Assembly: GCF_947623445.1 (NCBI RefSeq)
Contig: NC_135242.1
Span: 24,986,001 to 25,050,000, forward strand
Reading direction: 5' to 3'
Origin: Clavelina lepadiformis
Taxonomy: Eukaryota > Chordata > Ascidiacea > Aplousobranchia > Clavelinidae
Length of the DNA stretch: 64,000 nucleotides
Shown here: positions 36,329-49,100 of the stretch, in pieces
How the letters are laid out: each line of letters begins with the position of its first letter
Numbering within the stretch: position 1 is the first letter of the stretch
The notes under the pieces: model-generated
Told to the model about the DNA's origin: nothing
Database searches by the model: none
Seen by the model: the letters and a program-made list of their open reading frames with translations, nothing else
Program-made: the position numbers and the translations under genes

Positions 36329-37450
36329 CGTAGTTGACGTCAGGTGGCAGTTGGTCATGATTTTGTTTATTTAAAGGCTGGTTAAAGTGCATTGCCTTAC
36401 AAACATGGTACCTGACTTACCAAAGGCTTAAGAATTTATCGCTGCTAAACCGGCGGTTGAAGGTATCTAAGTCATAGTACTGTGAAGACAACACTGCGAG
36501 AATTTTAGAAGCCAGGAAAGTGTAAACTTTACTTCCCATGGCTGTCATAAGTCTATATAATATAATACACTGTGTGACTGCAAAGCCTACGTCATACTTC
36601 GTGAAAAAAAAGCTATAAGTTATAAACTTGTAGGCATAGGTAGATAGTACCGCTGTACTATAATATCGAATTACTGTACCGCGGTACGTTTTCATTACCG
36701 AATTACTTTTTTCAAGAAATTTTAGTCGGTGCCGGTACTGGGAACTTTTCAAGTGATTATTTCATAATTTAACAGATATGTTTTCAAAAATACATTTTAC
36801 TTATTGCCAATTTTAGCATCTTTTGATCTTTTTTAATCCAGAAATGTCAAGTAAAATTGCAAGCGAGTAACGTCACATATGTTTTGACCTGGAGTAACCT
36901 TTACCGGGTCATAATAGCGACAAACATTGCATTTGCAGCAGCATTTTTTACACAAAATGTACCGGTGCCGAGTACCGACAAAGTACCGAACTACTTTTTT
37001 AAAATACAGTAGTACCGAATACCGGAATCGTCGGTACATTTTTTTCCAAGACGACGGTACTTTCAACGGTACTTTCAAAGTACCGACCCCCCACCTCTGC
37101 TTGTTGGTAAATGTTTAAAATGTCATGTTGATATGTCAGTGTTCGGTCCGCAATGCTTTTGCATTGACCAGTAACGAAATAGTGAAGTCTTGTAATAGGC
37201 GTAGGTCACAGCTTATTTTATATTCGTCACAATATATCACAAAATGTTTGCACGGCATCAGGATCGCACAACAGATAAGACCGGTGACACTTTTAGTAAC
37301 TTAGCTTTCGAAATTTCTAGCATTTTTGAACAAAATATCGTTTTCTAAACTTTTATGAAATATTTCTTTTAAGCTAATTTTCCATTGAAGGACGACTTAT
37401 TACAGCGACGTTTTCTTTGTCATAACTTTGCCTGCTTTTGCGTCAAAGAT
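36329..37450 (+). repeat. Diverged third unit of the array
   Basis: Aligns from tagttgacgtcaggtgg to aacttttatgaaata...gcgtc(a/g)aagatcgaaat with substitutions and small indels. It includes the MITE copy 36635-37099. The distance from unit 2 (about 1.63 kb) equals that between the partial unit at 32.7 kb and unit 1, so the ancestral period was ~1.63 kb. Confidence 0.8.
36635..37099. mobile_element. GGTACCG-family MITE, copy 3 of array
   Basis: Ends as in the other copies. The flanks cttgtagg and cttgttgg match at 7 of 8 bases, the best preserved target duplication of the three. The interior keeps extra blocks lost in copies 1 and 2. Confidence 0.75.
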
Positions 37451-39799
37451 CGAAATTTCGAGCAACTACTATATGCTAAGTCATGATATTTATAACGGCC
37501 CAAGATAAGATGTTATTAGATGTGACTTAATTTAGGCGCAGTTTTCTTTTTTCAAGATTAAGAAACACCATGTTGTGTAAATTATTGCTTCACTGAGCGC
37601 AAACTTTAAATTTTGTTTTTAATTTAGGGAAAAAATTACCATTAATATACCTACTGCGAATTGTTGCAAGAGATTTGGCCATTTCGCAGTACACTAGAAG
37701 AAGCAAACTTATGCTTGCGAAAGCTCGTGTGGAAAAATATAAAGTTAAGCTTCAGAGTGCCAAACTATACCCTGTTTTTATTTTACTTTAAAACTTAGTT
37801 AACGCGGTTCAGACAACATCAAGAGAATTGCTTTATCACCAAAATAACGTCGCAATTTTAAAGGTCATTGTGACATATTAAATAAAGAACGTGACGTCAT
37901 ACAAAAAATTTACGTTGTTTACTTGCTTTGCATTGGAAATGGAAGTGCTTCAAAATTATATCCCATTGCACAAGTATTATTCTGCATTCGTACAACACAA
38001 TGTGGGACTTACTGGTTGAGTACCAGTGCACTGTGTTAGCAAATTCGTACTGCCCCTGTTCGTGTTGAAATATTTAATCGCACGGTAGCGATAAAGAACC
38101 ACAGATTAGCTTGTTGGTATAGGTTGGTAGGTGTGATGTGGGTTGGGTTGGTTCAAACCAAGCAATAACCTAATGCTGGCCTAAGTTTGTAAGTATTGTA
38201 AGTAAGCTAGCTGATGTTAAAGATGGATGCTATCACAAGTATGGTTGTGTCTGAACCAGTCAAGATCTACGTTAATAGCAAGACCTCTATAGCCAAAACA
38301 ACAGCTTGTTTGGTAATTGCATTTTTGTGGTATGGTATGAAAATAATTGTACTTAGCCTATGGTATGTCAATAGGCCTATTTACCAACTACCGTAAAGTC
38401 ATATGTTTTCCATTAATGTTGTTTGTCGAAGCGAGCTGGATTTCAAGACCAGCCAGTAGCCTAAATAGATTTTAGTACATAGCCTAGGTATAGGCAAGAC
38501 AACATATAGGCCTATTGGGCATCCAACTTTTGGGTCTGTAGTTACCAGACCATCATTACTTATATACTATAGACTCTAGTATCTAAGTGCACAACCAGAT
38601 GACGTCACAATTTGAGTAGCTGGGTACTAGTATAAAATCATTCTGTAGTAGTGCACTTTTGCACTTGATCCCTTTTTACAATAATATTGCCAGCATCACT
38701 GATTACTCCAAACTGGATTAATTTTTACGCTCATTTCAAATGAAAGTGAAGATGCCAGCTGCCTCCATCTAATATGTTGAATTCACAATGGGCCACAAGA
38801 ATTATAATCTACATATTTTATGAAAATTAAAAAAATTTACATAACTTATAGCAGGAAAGGAATATTTCTATGTAATGTAAAACTTCTGAAAAAACGAATT
38901 GCAAAGCTAAAAGTCAACATTAGTATAACTTCTTGCGAAATAAATCTGCTTTGCTGAAAGAAAAACATTACAGTAGGTGTAGCATCATAAAATAACGATT
39001 GCTGTGGTAGCAGAAATTTTATCATTAGATTTTGTGTAACCTGCAACTTTAATTGTAAGATTTTTCGATTTAGATTAAATATCATATAAATTAGCATTCG
39101 TGGTATTTTTCAAATTACTTTCAAGTTTTGAAAATAAGTATTACAAAAAAAAACAGATATACGAGAAACATTAATTGCTTTGACTTTCTCGTGCATTTTC
39201 TTCACACAGAGACATTTGCTGCAGTACTTCAAAATAGCTTTTCATGAGGCATAAAGTACTTCTTATGGTTGGAAATTTGAATTGAAAATTGAGATTACAA
39301 ATTGTAATTATTAGGGACACTGCATGCTACTAGAACAGAAAGTGTCAGCAAAACTTAAATTTGTTTGGGCGTTTTCTTCAATCAAACCTAGGTTTTTAAA
39401 GTCTATCTTTTGAAAACTGATTTTTACTGCTTTCTGGTCTTATCTGGGTTTCATAATATGTGTTTATCATATCAGTGATTTATGATAGAAATGAATTTTA
39501 GAGTGGTGTTATTATTAATTACAAACCAATCAACTAACTTATTATTCGTTAGGATTGGTTCAACACAAATTTCAATGCTTTACGGATTCTCTAATAGAGT
39601 AAGGTTGTCACCATTTCCAAGGTTCTCGCTCAGTGAGAAAATTAAATGCTTGAAGAGATTTTTACTTAAAAGTTGATTTTAACTTAAAAGTTATGTGTTA
39701 GATCTAAGATAAGCTTCTTTTGATTTAAAAACAACCGCAATATAACCCTATTAAATATTTAACTACCATGTATACTCCTGACTTTAACTACCTCTAAAC
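37451..39799. other. No gene recognised
   Basis: AT-rich intergenic DNA with only short frames. Two TGACGTCA sites (37892, 38600) and two ataggcctat-type words (~38370, ~38506) are the only features seen. Confidence 0.45.
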
Positions 39800-40036
39800 C
39801 AGGGATGTCCAACCTTTTATTATAGTGGGCCGCATTGTCACTTGAAATAATTCATTGGGCCGCAGAACCTATTAAATTTCAAGAAAAATGGGTACATAAA
39901 GAGTTGACTGGTACATTTTAATTAGGCTAAGATTCAAAGTTCAAAATACTACTTGAAGTGAAAATAACTAGCAGGCCGCACAAAAATCTCAGGTGGGCCG
40001 CACTGTGGCCTGCGGACCGCAGGTTGGACATCCCTG
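39800..40036. mobile_element. hAT MITE, intact ends, upstream of ANKAR
   Basis: The ends CAGGGATGTCCAACCT and AGGTTGGACATCCCTG are perfect 16-bp inverted repeats. The exact 8-mer ctctaaac flanks it (39792-39799 and 40037-40044). It holds repeated gggccgca words. It ends only 144 bases before the ANKAR start codon. Confidence 0.93.
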
Positions 40037-40179
40037 CTCTAAACTATGGTTTGTGTGATTTGCTTCCGTTGAAGTGGTTACTTTTAATCATTTTACCATG
40101 TTAATTTCTGAATGTGCAGAAGCTGTTGTATTATGAATGATTAGAGAGAAAATATTGAAATTGTTACGAAAGAGCAGAA

Positions 40180-43100
40180 ATGTCGACGTTACGGCCGCAC
40201 AGCGCTGTAGCCGCTCAAGAACTGACTCCACCCTCAGGGTTAAAGTTGGATTTGCCTTCAACTGCACCTACATTGTCTAGGTTTGTTGTGCGACAAAAAC
40301 TGTGAGTTTTTTTGTCAGAAAGTGTTGAAATTTTCCCCCATTTTTCAGCCGACTTACGAGTCCACGTCCGGCCAGTGCAGGACTGACTACGGCGAGATCA
40401 AGTCTTTCATCGACATCACCGAGACAAGTCGGTTTTATTTCCGCATTTAACTTTAATAGAACAGATTATCACCTCATCAAAGTGAAATTCGGAGCACGTA
40501 AACACTTTTTTTCATAGTTGTCTGACACAACGTCCCACAGAGATGCGGTCTCGTATTTGGACGCTTTTAACAAGGAGGAATTGAGAGAGTTACTTGCTCA
40601 GAGCACGGCAAGTTGGCTTCTTTCTACTGACTTTCGGTGAGTCGCAGTTTCGGTGAGATTTTGAGTTTCTATGTTTGTCAAATTTTCATAACTTTATGTT
40701 AATATCAACACTTTTAAACAAGTCAATCGCTTTTATTTTCGTCAATGTCATCTCAAAATTGCCACTTGCAATAAATTTTCGTTGATATATGTTCTACACA
40801 TCATGGCTACTTCTTGTGTGCATTTAACGATTTCAAAAACTTTGAGAATTTTTCAATTGATTCCGTTTTCTGATAGAGGACAATCCAGCCTCCCATGTGG
40901 CTTGATATCAAACCTCTTCCTTACTCAAGCATCCCACATGACTTTGCTCTTTCCTAAGGAAGATGGAGTCCCAGAACTTGAGTATAGGGAGCTACACCAG
41001 GTCTGCTTTAGTCTTTAGAACTCTTTATATAGTTGTGTTAAGTCAAACTTCATTTCTTGAGCTGGTTTGGCTCCGCGTAGAAAATAGACCCATTTTTTTG
41101 CTTTAAATTAAAAACAATTACCAATAACTTTTTTTATTTCATACTAGTTAAGGAATCTTGGTCATAAGATTAAGTTTGATATTTTTCAAATGATACTTTC
41201 ACTAGCGAGTGAATGCAATGTTAACCTTACCATATCAGTCAAAACGTAGATTCATAGCCAGATGCATTGTTTTGTTTCAAAGATTGTTCGTGAGCTTACC
41301 AGTGGAATTTTCGGAGCCAATCAGATGCCATCGTTGTGTTTGGAACCAAACTTCGATCTTAGCACAACCTGTCAGTTGCCTGTTGCCTATAAAGGCACAA
41401 AAGTTGGTGAGTCATTGGTGTATCAATGCAACAATTTGCTTGTTTGTGTGCATTTCACCCAAATACAAGTGTGTGGTTTGTTTCGTTTAAATCTTGCTTC
41501 CTAGTGTTGTAGTACTTCCCACATATCTCAAGTTTCCTTTTGATATTAGTGCGTTGAACTGTGGAGAGAAATGGTGATTGTGCTATCGCTGTTGTTCCTG
41601 TTCTTATCAAAGGGATTTCTTTTCAATGGCTTTCAGCTTAGTCCTGACAAAACAAACTCACTTTCCATAATAACTCTACCTGTCTGACCTCCCCATTGTC
41701 CTGTGTCCATTGTTGAAAATTGAATAAGTGATGATCAAATAACAGGGTGTTCACTGTCTCACACATTTCCTTATTAAAGTGTTTTTATGAGTTTTCTTGG
41801 ATAAGAATATTGTACTTGCTTTATTGATGTCTGTGTTGCACCTAAGCCGTCATAGTTTTTGTTTCCACAAGTCATCCCATTAACAGTATTAATTTAATAA
41901 TAAAAATTAATAACAACAGTAAAAATATTCCCTGTATAATGTACATACTTACTTCATCATTTTCTTGATGAATTGATTTATCCTGATTTTTTGTAATCAA
42001 CTACGTATTTACCAGATTCATTCCTGAAAAGAAGCATTGTGACATCACAATTGCATTTTATATAAATCAACTCAAGAATTGTGATGTAATAGATTCCTCT
42101 CCACAGGACAAGTTCTTCTTTCTGTTGACTATGCCATGAAGAGTTTGTGGCACGGCGTGCACGTCACTAAAAGCAAACGTTCAAAGTTGGCCGAAAGGTG
42201 GCGCACTCTCCTGGATGTCAGTTCCACAACCGGGGATTTTAATTCGGGCAAAAGCTGCATCTCGGAATTCAAAACTGCAGGTTTTTATTTTCTTATATTG
42301 AAACCAGAGGCCTCCCACTTTTCTACTCGTGGACCCCTATGTGCAATAATTCTTTGCTGTTCTCAACTTCAAGATTATTGCTTTTAAAATAGCTTATTTA
42401 TGAAGAATTATCTTTTGTATAACTCATGGACCCAACGCGCAACTTTTGCAGGAACCACTGACTCGACTTAATGCTGTCTTTGTCAAGCAACTGTGGGCAT
42501 TTTACGATTATTTGTTTTATTTGTGAATATTTCAAAATCTTCCTTCGTTTTGAACCAGTCTAAAATTATTTGAAAACTCTTTCAAGGTCAAGAGTACATG
42601 ACTGCAAATGAAGACTTAAAACATGTCTATGAAGAGTTAAACTCCGTTGATCCAAGTGAAAGTTCTGCCGAGAAGGAGACAAAGTTTTTTAACGCTTATT
42701 CTGGTTTGTTCAGTTTAGTTCAATTGTTTTCAAGAAATGAACAAGATATTTAATAACAATGTTTTTAGAATATGTGCGCTGTGTGATGTCTATGTACATA
42801 TCTGAGGTGAAATTTTCATCCGTCGAAAACGTGATCGCATTTGAAGCATCATACGACATCAATGCGTGTGTGGCACTCCCTGATGATGACTTCATATCAC
42901 CTAATGCTGCTCAGAGACTAAATCGAAGACTACGACTTCAAGTGAGAAAGTAACCATTATCAATATAAATTATTTTGTAAAACATAAAACAAACATAAAA
43001 TAACAAAAATATTTTATTATTCTGACGTTTCGTTAGATACAAAACATTTACGAACCGTTTACAAATATAACAAAACGTTTTCATAGAACATAATATGTAA

Positions 43101-46100
43101 TATTTATCAAATTGTTTTAAAAATCATGTCAAATTTCTATTACTTTTGATTTTTGAATTTTTTTATGGAAACATCTTTTATATGGTTGTGTTTATCTGTG
43201 AATATTTTTATTTAATACAGAATTTAAGTTAAATAAAGTTCAATGAATCTTTCAGATGAAGATGATAAGGGAAGGTTTATCACTTGATGCGACAACACGC
43301 CGCAATATTGCACTTCTACGATTTATCACGGCCACTTCGTTGATCTTGGTTTCTTTCCGCCGACGTTTGAACAAGATTCCAGAACTTAATAGCTTGTTGG
43401 CTCCCCTGCAAAGTAAAACGTCGACATTTTTATCAAAGTTTACTCATGATTTAAGCCAATTTCTTATGCTTTTACCTGTTTTACATCGGTGTTTTGCTTC
43501 AAAGTGAAATTAACTGAAGTTGAAGGGTTTACATAAACCTTTACAGTACATCACTGAACCAACATGGCTGGATAATGTGCAATTTCAAGTGCTACAGGTC
43601 TATTCAGATGTTATGGAGTGATTTGCTATTTGCAGGTGACACCCTTCGTACTGATGCTGAGTTACCGCCATTTGCTATTGGTCAACGTGGAGAGCACCCA
43701 TGCGAAACGTTCACGCTTGATCGGTCAGGTGACCGTAGGTCGTTGACCCATTGCCATGGAGAAATTCAGTTTGATGTGGACACTGGTGATATTATGGTAT
43801 GATGATGTTTCGGTTTGATTTAACAGACTTTATTGCCAACTTTGGAAGTATTTGCTTCATGAGGATAAGACATGGTTCTGTTTGTCTGAAAAGTCGTAAA
43901 GTGTCAGCATGGTGGCCTGGTCAGATGCCACTAAGATGTCAAGGATAGTCACAGTCGATGTCTTGAGTCATATTTAACTTTGTTCTTCATTAACTTCAGC
44001 AATTGGTTACAGGATCCATAATTATGAAAGTATATCTACTGTCATGTAAATAAATAAGATCCATGTTCCATACACTTGTTGCCTTGATCGCAAACACATG
44101 GTATTTGACATTGATTTCGACTTTTCTAACATTGCATATCTTTGAAAATAACCCAAGTGTACAAGGCATTTGCACTTGTTCCCACTCTGTTGGCTCATTC
44201 GTTTTATTCTCATGTTCTTCCCTCATCCTTTTCAGTCTCTACCTGATGGCGATTGGTGCCAAAATGTGCACAACGCTGCGAAGGAACACTTCAATCAGTT
44301 GTACCAGCAAAGGGCGAAACCAGAATACAAGGTTCCAACAACAGTATTAGGTAGATGTGCTGGTGTATTTTCCATAAGTTGTCCATTTTTGAAATGAGAC
44401 CTTGCGTATTACTGGAGTCTATCAATACCGTATTAGTTTGTTTTTTGTTATAACAAACAGAAAATCTAAATATTGTAAAACAGTTATCCAAAGAAGACTT
44501 ATAAAGTAATGGTATATCCATTCTATTGTTTAATTTAGACGGTAAAGAACATTACGTGTTGTGGGTTCCCCTCACCACGTACTACCCGGCCACTCCACCG
44601 ATACCGTCGTGGCTGCATTCTCGTTACCAAGTCATGAGCAGCATGCGGCCTCGTAAGCTCCCGATGAATGACCTCCAACTTACCGAGATGTTCAAACAAG
44701 TTTTCGGTTTTCGTAAAGCTCTCGCTAATAAGGTGATTTTCCTTGAATTTTGCGACGGCACAACTGGCAGCCGTTCTGTCTTCATTTGTTATGCTCCAAC
44801 TCTATAAATCTCTCATTTCAGTCTTAGATTTTGTGTGCGTTGCCTTATTTCATGTATTTATCCTATCTAGCAAACTTTTCATCTTTGCGCACCTTAACAT
44901 AAGGTTTGTGTATAAATTAACTTTCGATAAATTAACTTTGTTCCATGCAGAGTATCGCAGCTAGTTTGAAACTGTGCGCACAACGTGGTCTTGTTGCTCC
45001 GTTCATTGCTCTCATGAAAAAGATTGCCAGCTCATCCCTTCTATCGCCCGATCTACAGGTTTTAATTTTTTTGTGAGATTGTAATTTGTGAAGAATACCT
45101 TGTACTTTGGCAAACCACTTTTAAAGTCGTTTTCATATTGTTCTACAAACATTTCACGTGAATATTAGCAACTTGTATATGAACGTTTCTTCTGTAATAT
45201 TGTGATCACTTTTATTATCTGCAGGGCTTCACATTGTTACATCACGCATGCGTCCACAACAAAGCATCGATACTGAGTCTCTTGTTGAGCCAGAAACCAA
45301 ATCTGAGCACAAGGAGATCTCAGATTGATCCTCGATCCACAGGTTTGCATTTTTACTTTGGTAACAACAGCAGAGGCAGTTGAAGGATCAACTCATTTAT
45401 TATGGATCAAGATTTATTTGATATATTTGTTTCGTCTAAACGTCGTCATTGACATCTATATGAGGAAATACATTTCACTTTCGGTGTATTTTGACATTTT
45501 TTACTTTGTAAGCATCATTGCATGCAATAGATTGAACCTATATTGTGTTATGTTTAATTTATAATTTAAGAAAGATTTCATGAGATACCGTTATAAATAT
45601 CCTGGGCCTACATTATCTGTTTTCTGCTTTATAATTTGTAATGGTTTTATAAAGAAATATATTATGCTTCAGATAGTAATCTGCAAATAGTTTCAACAAT
45701 GAACTAAAGATAAGATTCGTAGAGTTTCGAAATCATTGACAAGGGAAAATAAAGAATTATCATGTCTGGTATCTTCCCCATCATTATTGAAATGAACCCA
45801 GTTGTTAATTTGTAGCTCGTAGGCCATCTACCGAGGAAAGTAAAGAATCAACGAATGAAGAAAAAACTGGTATTTTTCGGTGCTCTGTGTCTGTGTGGTT
45901 GACTTGCTGACTCGAACATAAATCTGCTAACAACTTAGTTGAAGATTGTGTCTAACTTAGACTAAACTGTTTGAAAGTATCTGTGGTGAATAAACGTGGA
46001 ACTTGAAATTATTAAAAATTCAAGTAAACTCTACAACCTATGGAATGAAATGTGCTTTTAATGGCGTTGAGTTGGTGCCGGTTTATGTTGAAAACATTTT

Positions 46101-49100
46101 TATCAGACTAACGACAGCTGATTTTTTGTATGCAAAGATATCAGATTGGTTGTATTGGGTCCACTTTTACTTTGATTGTTTGGTTGAGTCGGTCTGCTTT
46201 GCTCTAAGCCTTTGTGCTCCATCTTCAGTTTGCAATCTTGACTAACTTCTGAAGTGAAATTTTCTCTTGACTTTGGACTTAATAAACTAACCTCACATAT
46301 TTGATCTTTATCAATTCTGGAAGTCGGCTTCTAAAAATTCGTGTTTCTATAAAATTGATTAAATTTCATTTTAAATCTTGTCGAGTAAACCAAACTGTCA
46401 CTCAATTTTTATCACCATAGGTCCGACTGCACTGATGCTGGCAGCTCGCTGTGGCGCCCTCAAGTGTGTGACGCCACTGCTTGTGAGCCGCGCGATCCCG
46501 TTTTTAAGTGACGTGAAGGGCTGGTCCGCGATCCACCACGCCGTCGCATCTGATCAAACTCCGATCATCCGCTCACTATTACGACGACATCCCAACCTGC
46601 TTGAAATTCCTGCCACTGGAAGGTGCTGATGAGTAATTTTACAGTGTTTGTTTAAAATATTTTTGCTGTTGTTAATGGGTTTATAACGCGAAATAATGAT
46701 AATATCAGCGTGACCTTTCTGCTTGAGCTATTTATCTTTAACAACATGATTGCTTCCAGGTCCTGGTGGAATTTTGAAAAGTTCAACGGTATTTGGTCAT
46801 TTTATAGCAAATTTCACAAAGTAATTCTCATAAATTCAGCAAAATAAGGACAAAGGATCACGTTTATTTAAGAGTCCACTGTTGTAGCAATTACTCCATT
46901 TCAGATTTTTAATCCAGTTCAACATAAAATCAGTTGCCTCACACGCCATTAATTTTCACTTTTGTCCTTCCACACTAATTACTTCTGATGATTCTTCTCC
47001 AAAACTATTTTTTTTCAAAGCTTTCTCAATACTTTTTTGGTGACATCATGAATTCTTCTTTGTGACATCATTAGTTGTCTGCTCCTACATATAATTATTT
47101 CATCACTATTAAAATTGTTGTTCTGATTCTGTTCCTAGCATTTTGCCGGCTGAAGAAGTCTTTGATAACATGTTGTGTCTATGTTGTGTCTTTCTCAGCG
47201 ACAACGCCACACCTCTTCTTGTTGCTGCCTCTAGTGGTTCCCTGCTATCTCTTCAATTCCTTATAAGGCAAGGTGCGAGTGTCAAGTCGCGTGACGTGTT
47301 CGGCGATGGACCGGTCGAGAGAGCCGCCCTTAACTTCCACGCCGATGTGCTCAAGTATTTTATTGATGTCTTCGACGTGGAAGGAGGCGTGCTCAAAATG
47401 TGGGATGTCTTAGTGGGTAGGTCGGATTGCCAACCAGAATCGAGTAAATTTAAACGAGAGTTTGTGTAAAAATTACAGTCTTTCGTTTTGGCTGAAAGAT
47501 GTTGTCAGACAATGTGACATTTTGTACAAGAATAAAAAACACAACAAGAAGTTTTGTGTCAAGCAAAACAGAAATTAAAAACATGGTTTTATGCAGAAAT
47601 GCTCAAGTCGCCCTCAATAATTCGGCATGATGCGAGCTTACGTTGCTTAGAAGTTTTATTACATCACAATGCGTCTTACTGGCGCCCCCTGAAGGCTGCG
47701 AGGGCGGTAGTTCCCCTGGTCAAGCTACTACAGAGCAGCAGGAGACGACCAAAATCGGCGATACCAGCCCAGGACCTGAGTAAGTTTGCCAGCCTACTCA
47801 TCATTGTTGCCATTTACTGCTGTGTGGTCACACATCAGTCCAGGCCACACGTCTCTTGGTCTGTCACGTGAATGACGACAGTCCGAGTAGTTAAGACTGA
47901 TAAAGGATGATGGTAGGACATGTTTATGGTAGGACTTCGAGTTAAGTTTGTGTCATGGCCGGCGACAATTTTCCGTTTATTTGTTGGTAAAAGCGCTCAG
48001 ATAAATCTAATTTAAAGAAGCTCAGAAAAGTTGGGAGTTTTCTTCTTGACCAAAGATTTTTCCACTTGAGCAGGAAAGATCCTACTTGTTAATCGTTTCA
48101 TGTTTTATAACATCGATGTCATATTTCTCATAGATTACCAGGTTTGTGCGGACAACACCTCAATTCCCACCGTCCGCTCACTCGCTTGCTCCGTTATCTG
48201 TCTCATGTCTGAACACGATGACGTTAGAATGGAAGTGGCTGAATCCGGCGCCATTCCAAGTACGACCAGCTAGTTACAAATGATAAGTGGAGTGTGTGTT
48301 TTATATTTCTTGTCGCTCGATTATTATTAAGCTGCTCTGCTATGAGGTCACTGTCGGAGTAAGGACAGATACGTGCCTGGTCACGTCAAACTGATATGGA
48401 TTTAAGCCTAATCTAGCAACACTTTTTAATCTTAATATCCCTGGTTTTCAAAACTGCTTTCTTCTAAAGCTGGTGTTACTATATGTGGGTTACAGCTTCA
48501 ACGTACCCATGTGCCATGTACCCTTTATACAGCTATGCTTACACATTAGGGAATTAATGCCGTTGTTCCCAGACCACGACTAACTGTTTAATCTTCTTCG
48601 CAGCTTTGATTGCTCTCCTCCAACCCACGGTGGTCAAAACCACGAAGGAGGAGCCGCTAGATGGTGATGTGGAGTCGAAGAAGGAGAGATATGAACTTCA
48701 GTCGAGGTCATCGGTCGTGCTCTCTGACCTCGCTCACGTGAGCAACAACGCGTTACGCATCGCCGATCACGGTGGTATCCGGCCACTTGTCGCCCTTCTG
48801 CATACTGACGTAAGTTATTGTGACGTTAAAGCTTGGTTCACACGCTCTTTACGTCATAAAGTGCGGCTGCTTTACCAAGGGTTTAATCTTAGTTTAATCA
48901 CCGGCTACGCGCTACTGTCAAGTCGTGGTGTTTACGTTCTTTTTTGAAAAGATTTAGTTTTGCTCTTATGGCGGCTGCACGAAGCTAAAACTTCAAATGC
49001 TCAAACTTGGTCGCCTTCCTGGCGCTGCAAAGTAGCTCGTTTAAACCCATGCATTTAAGCCCACATCTTGTAGCTTTTGAAAGTCCCAGTTCACACAGTT

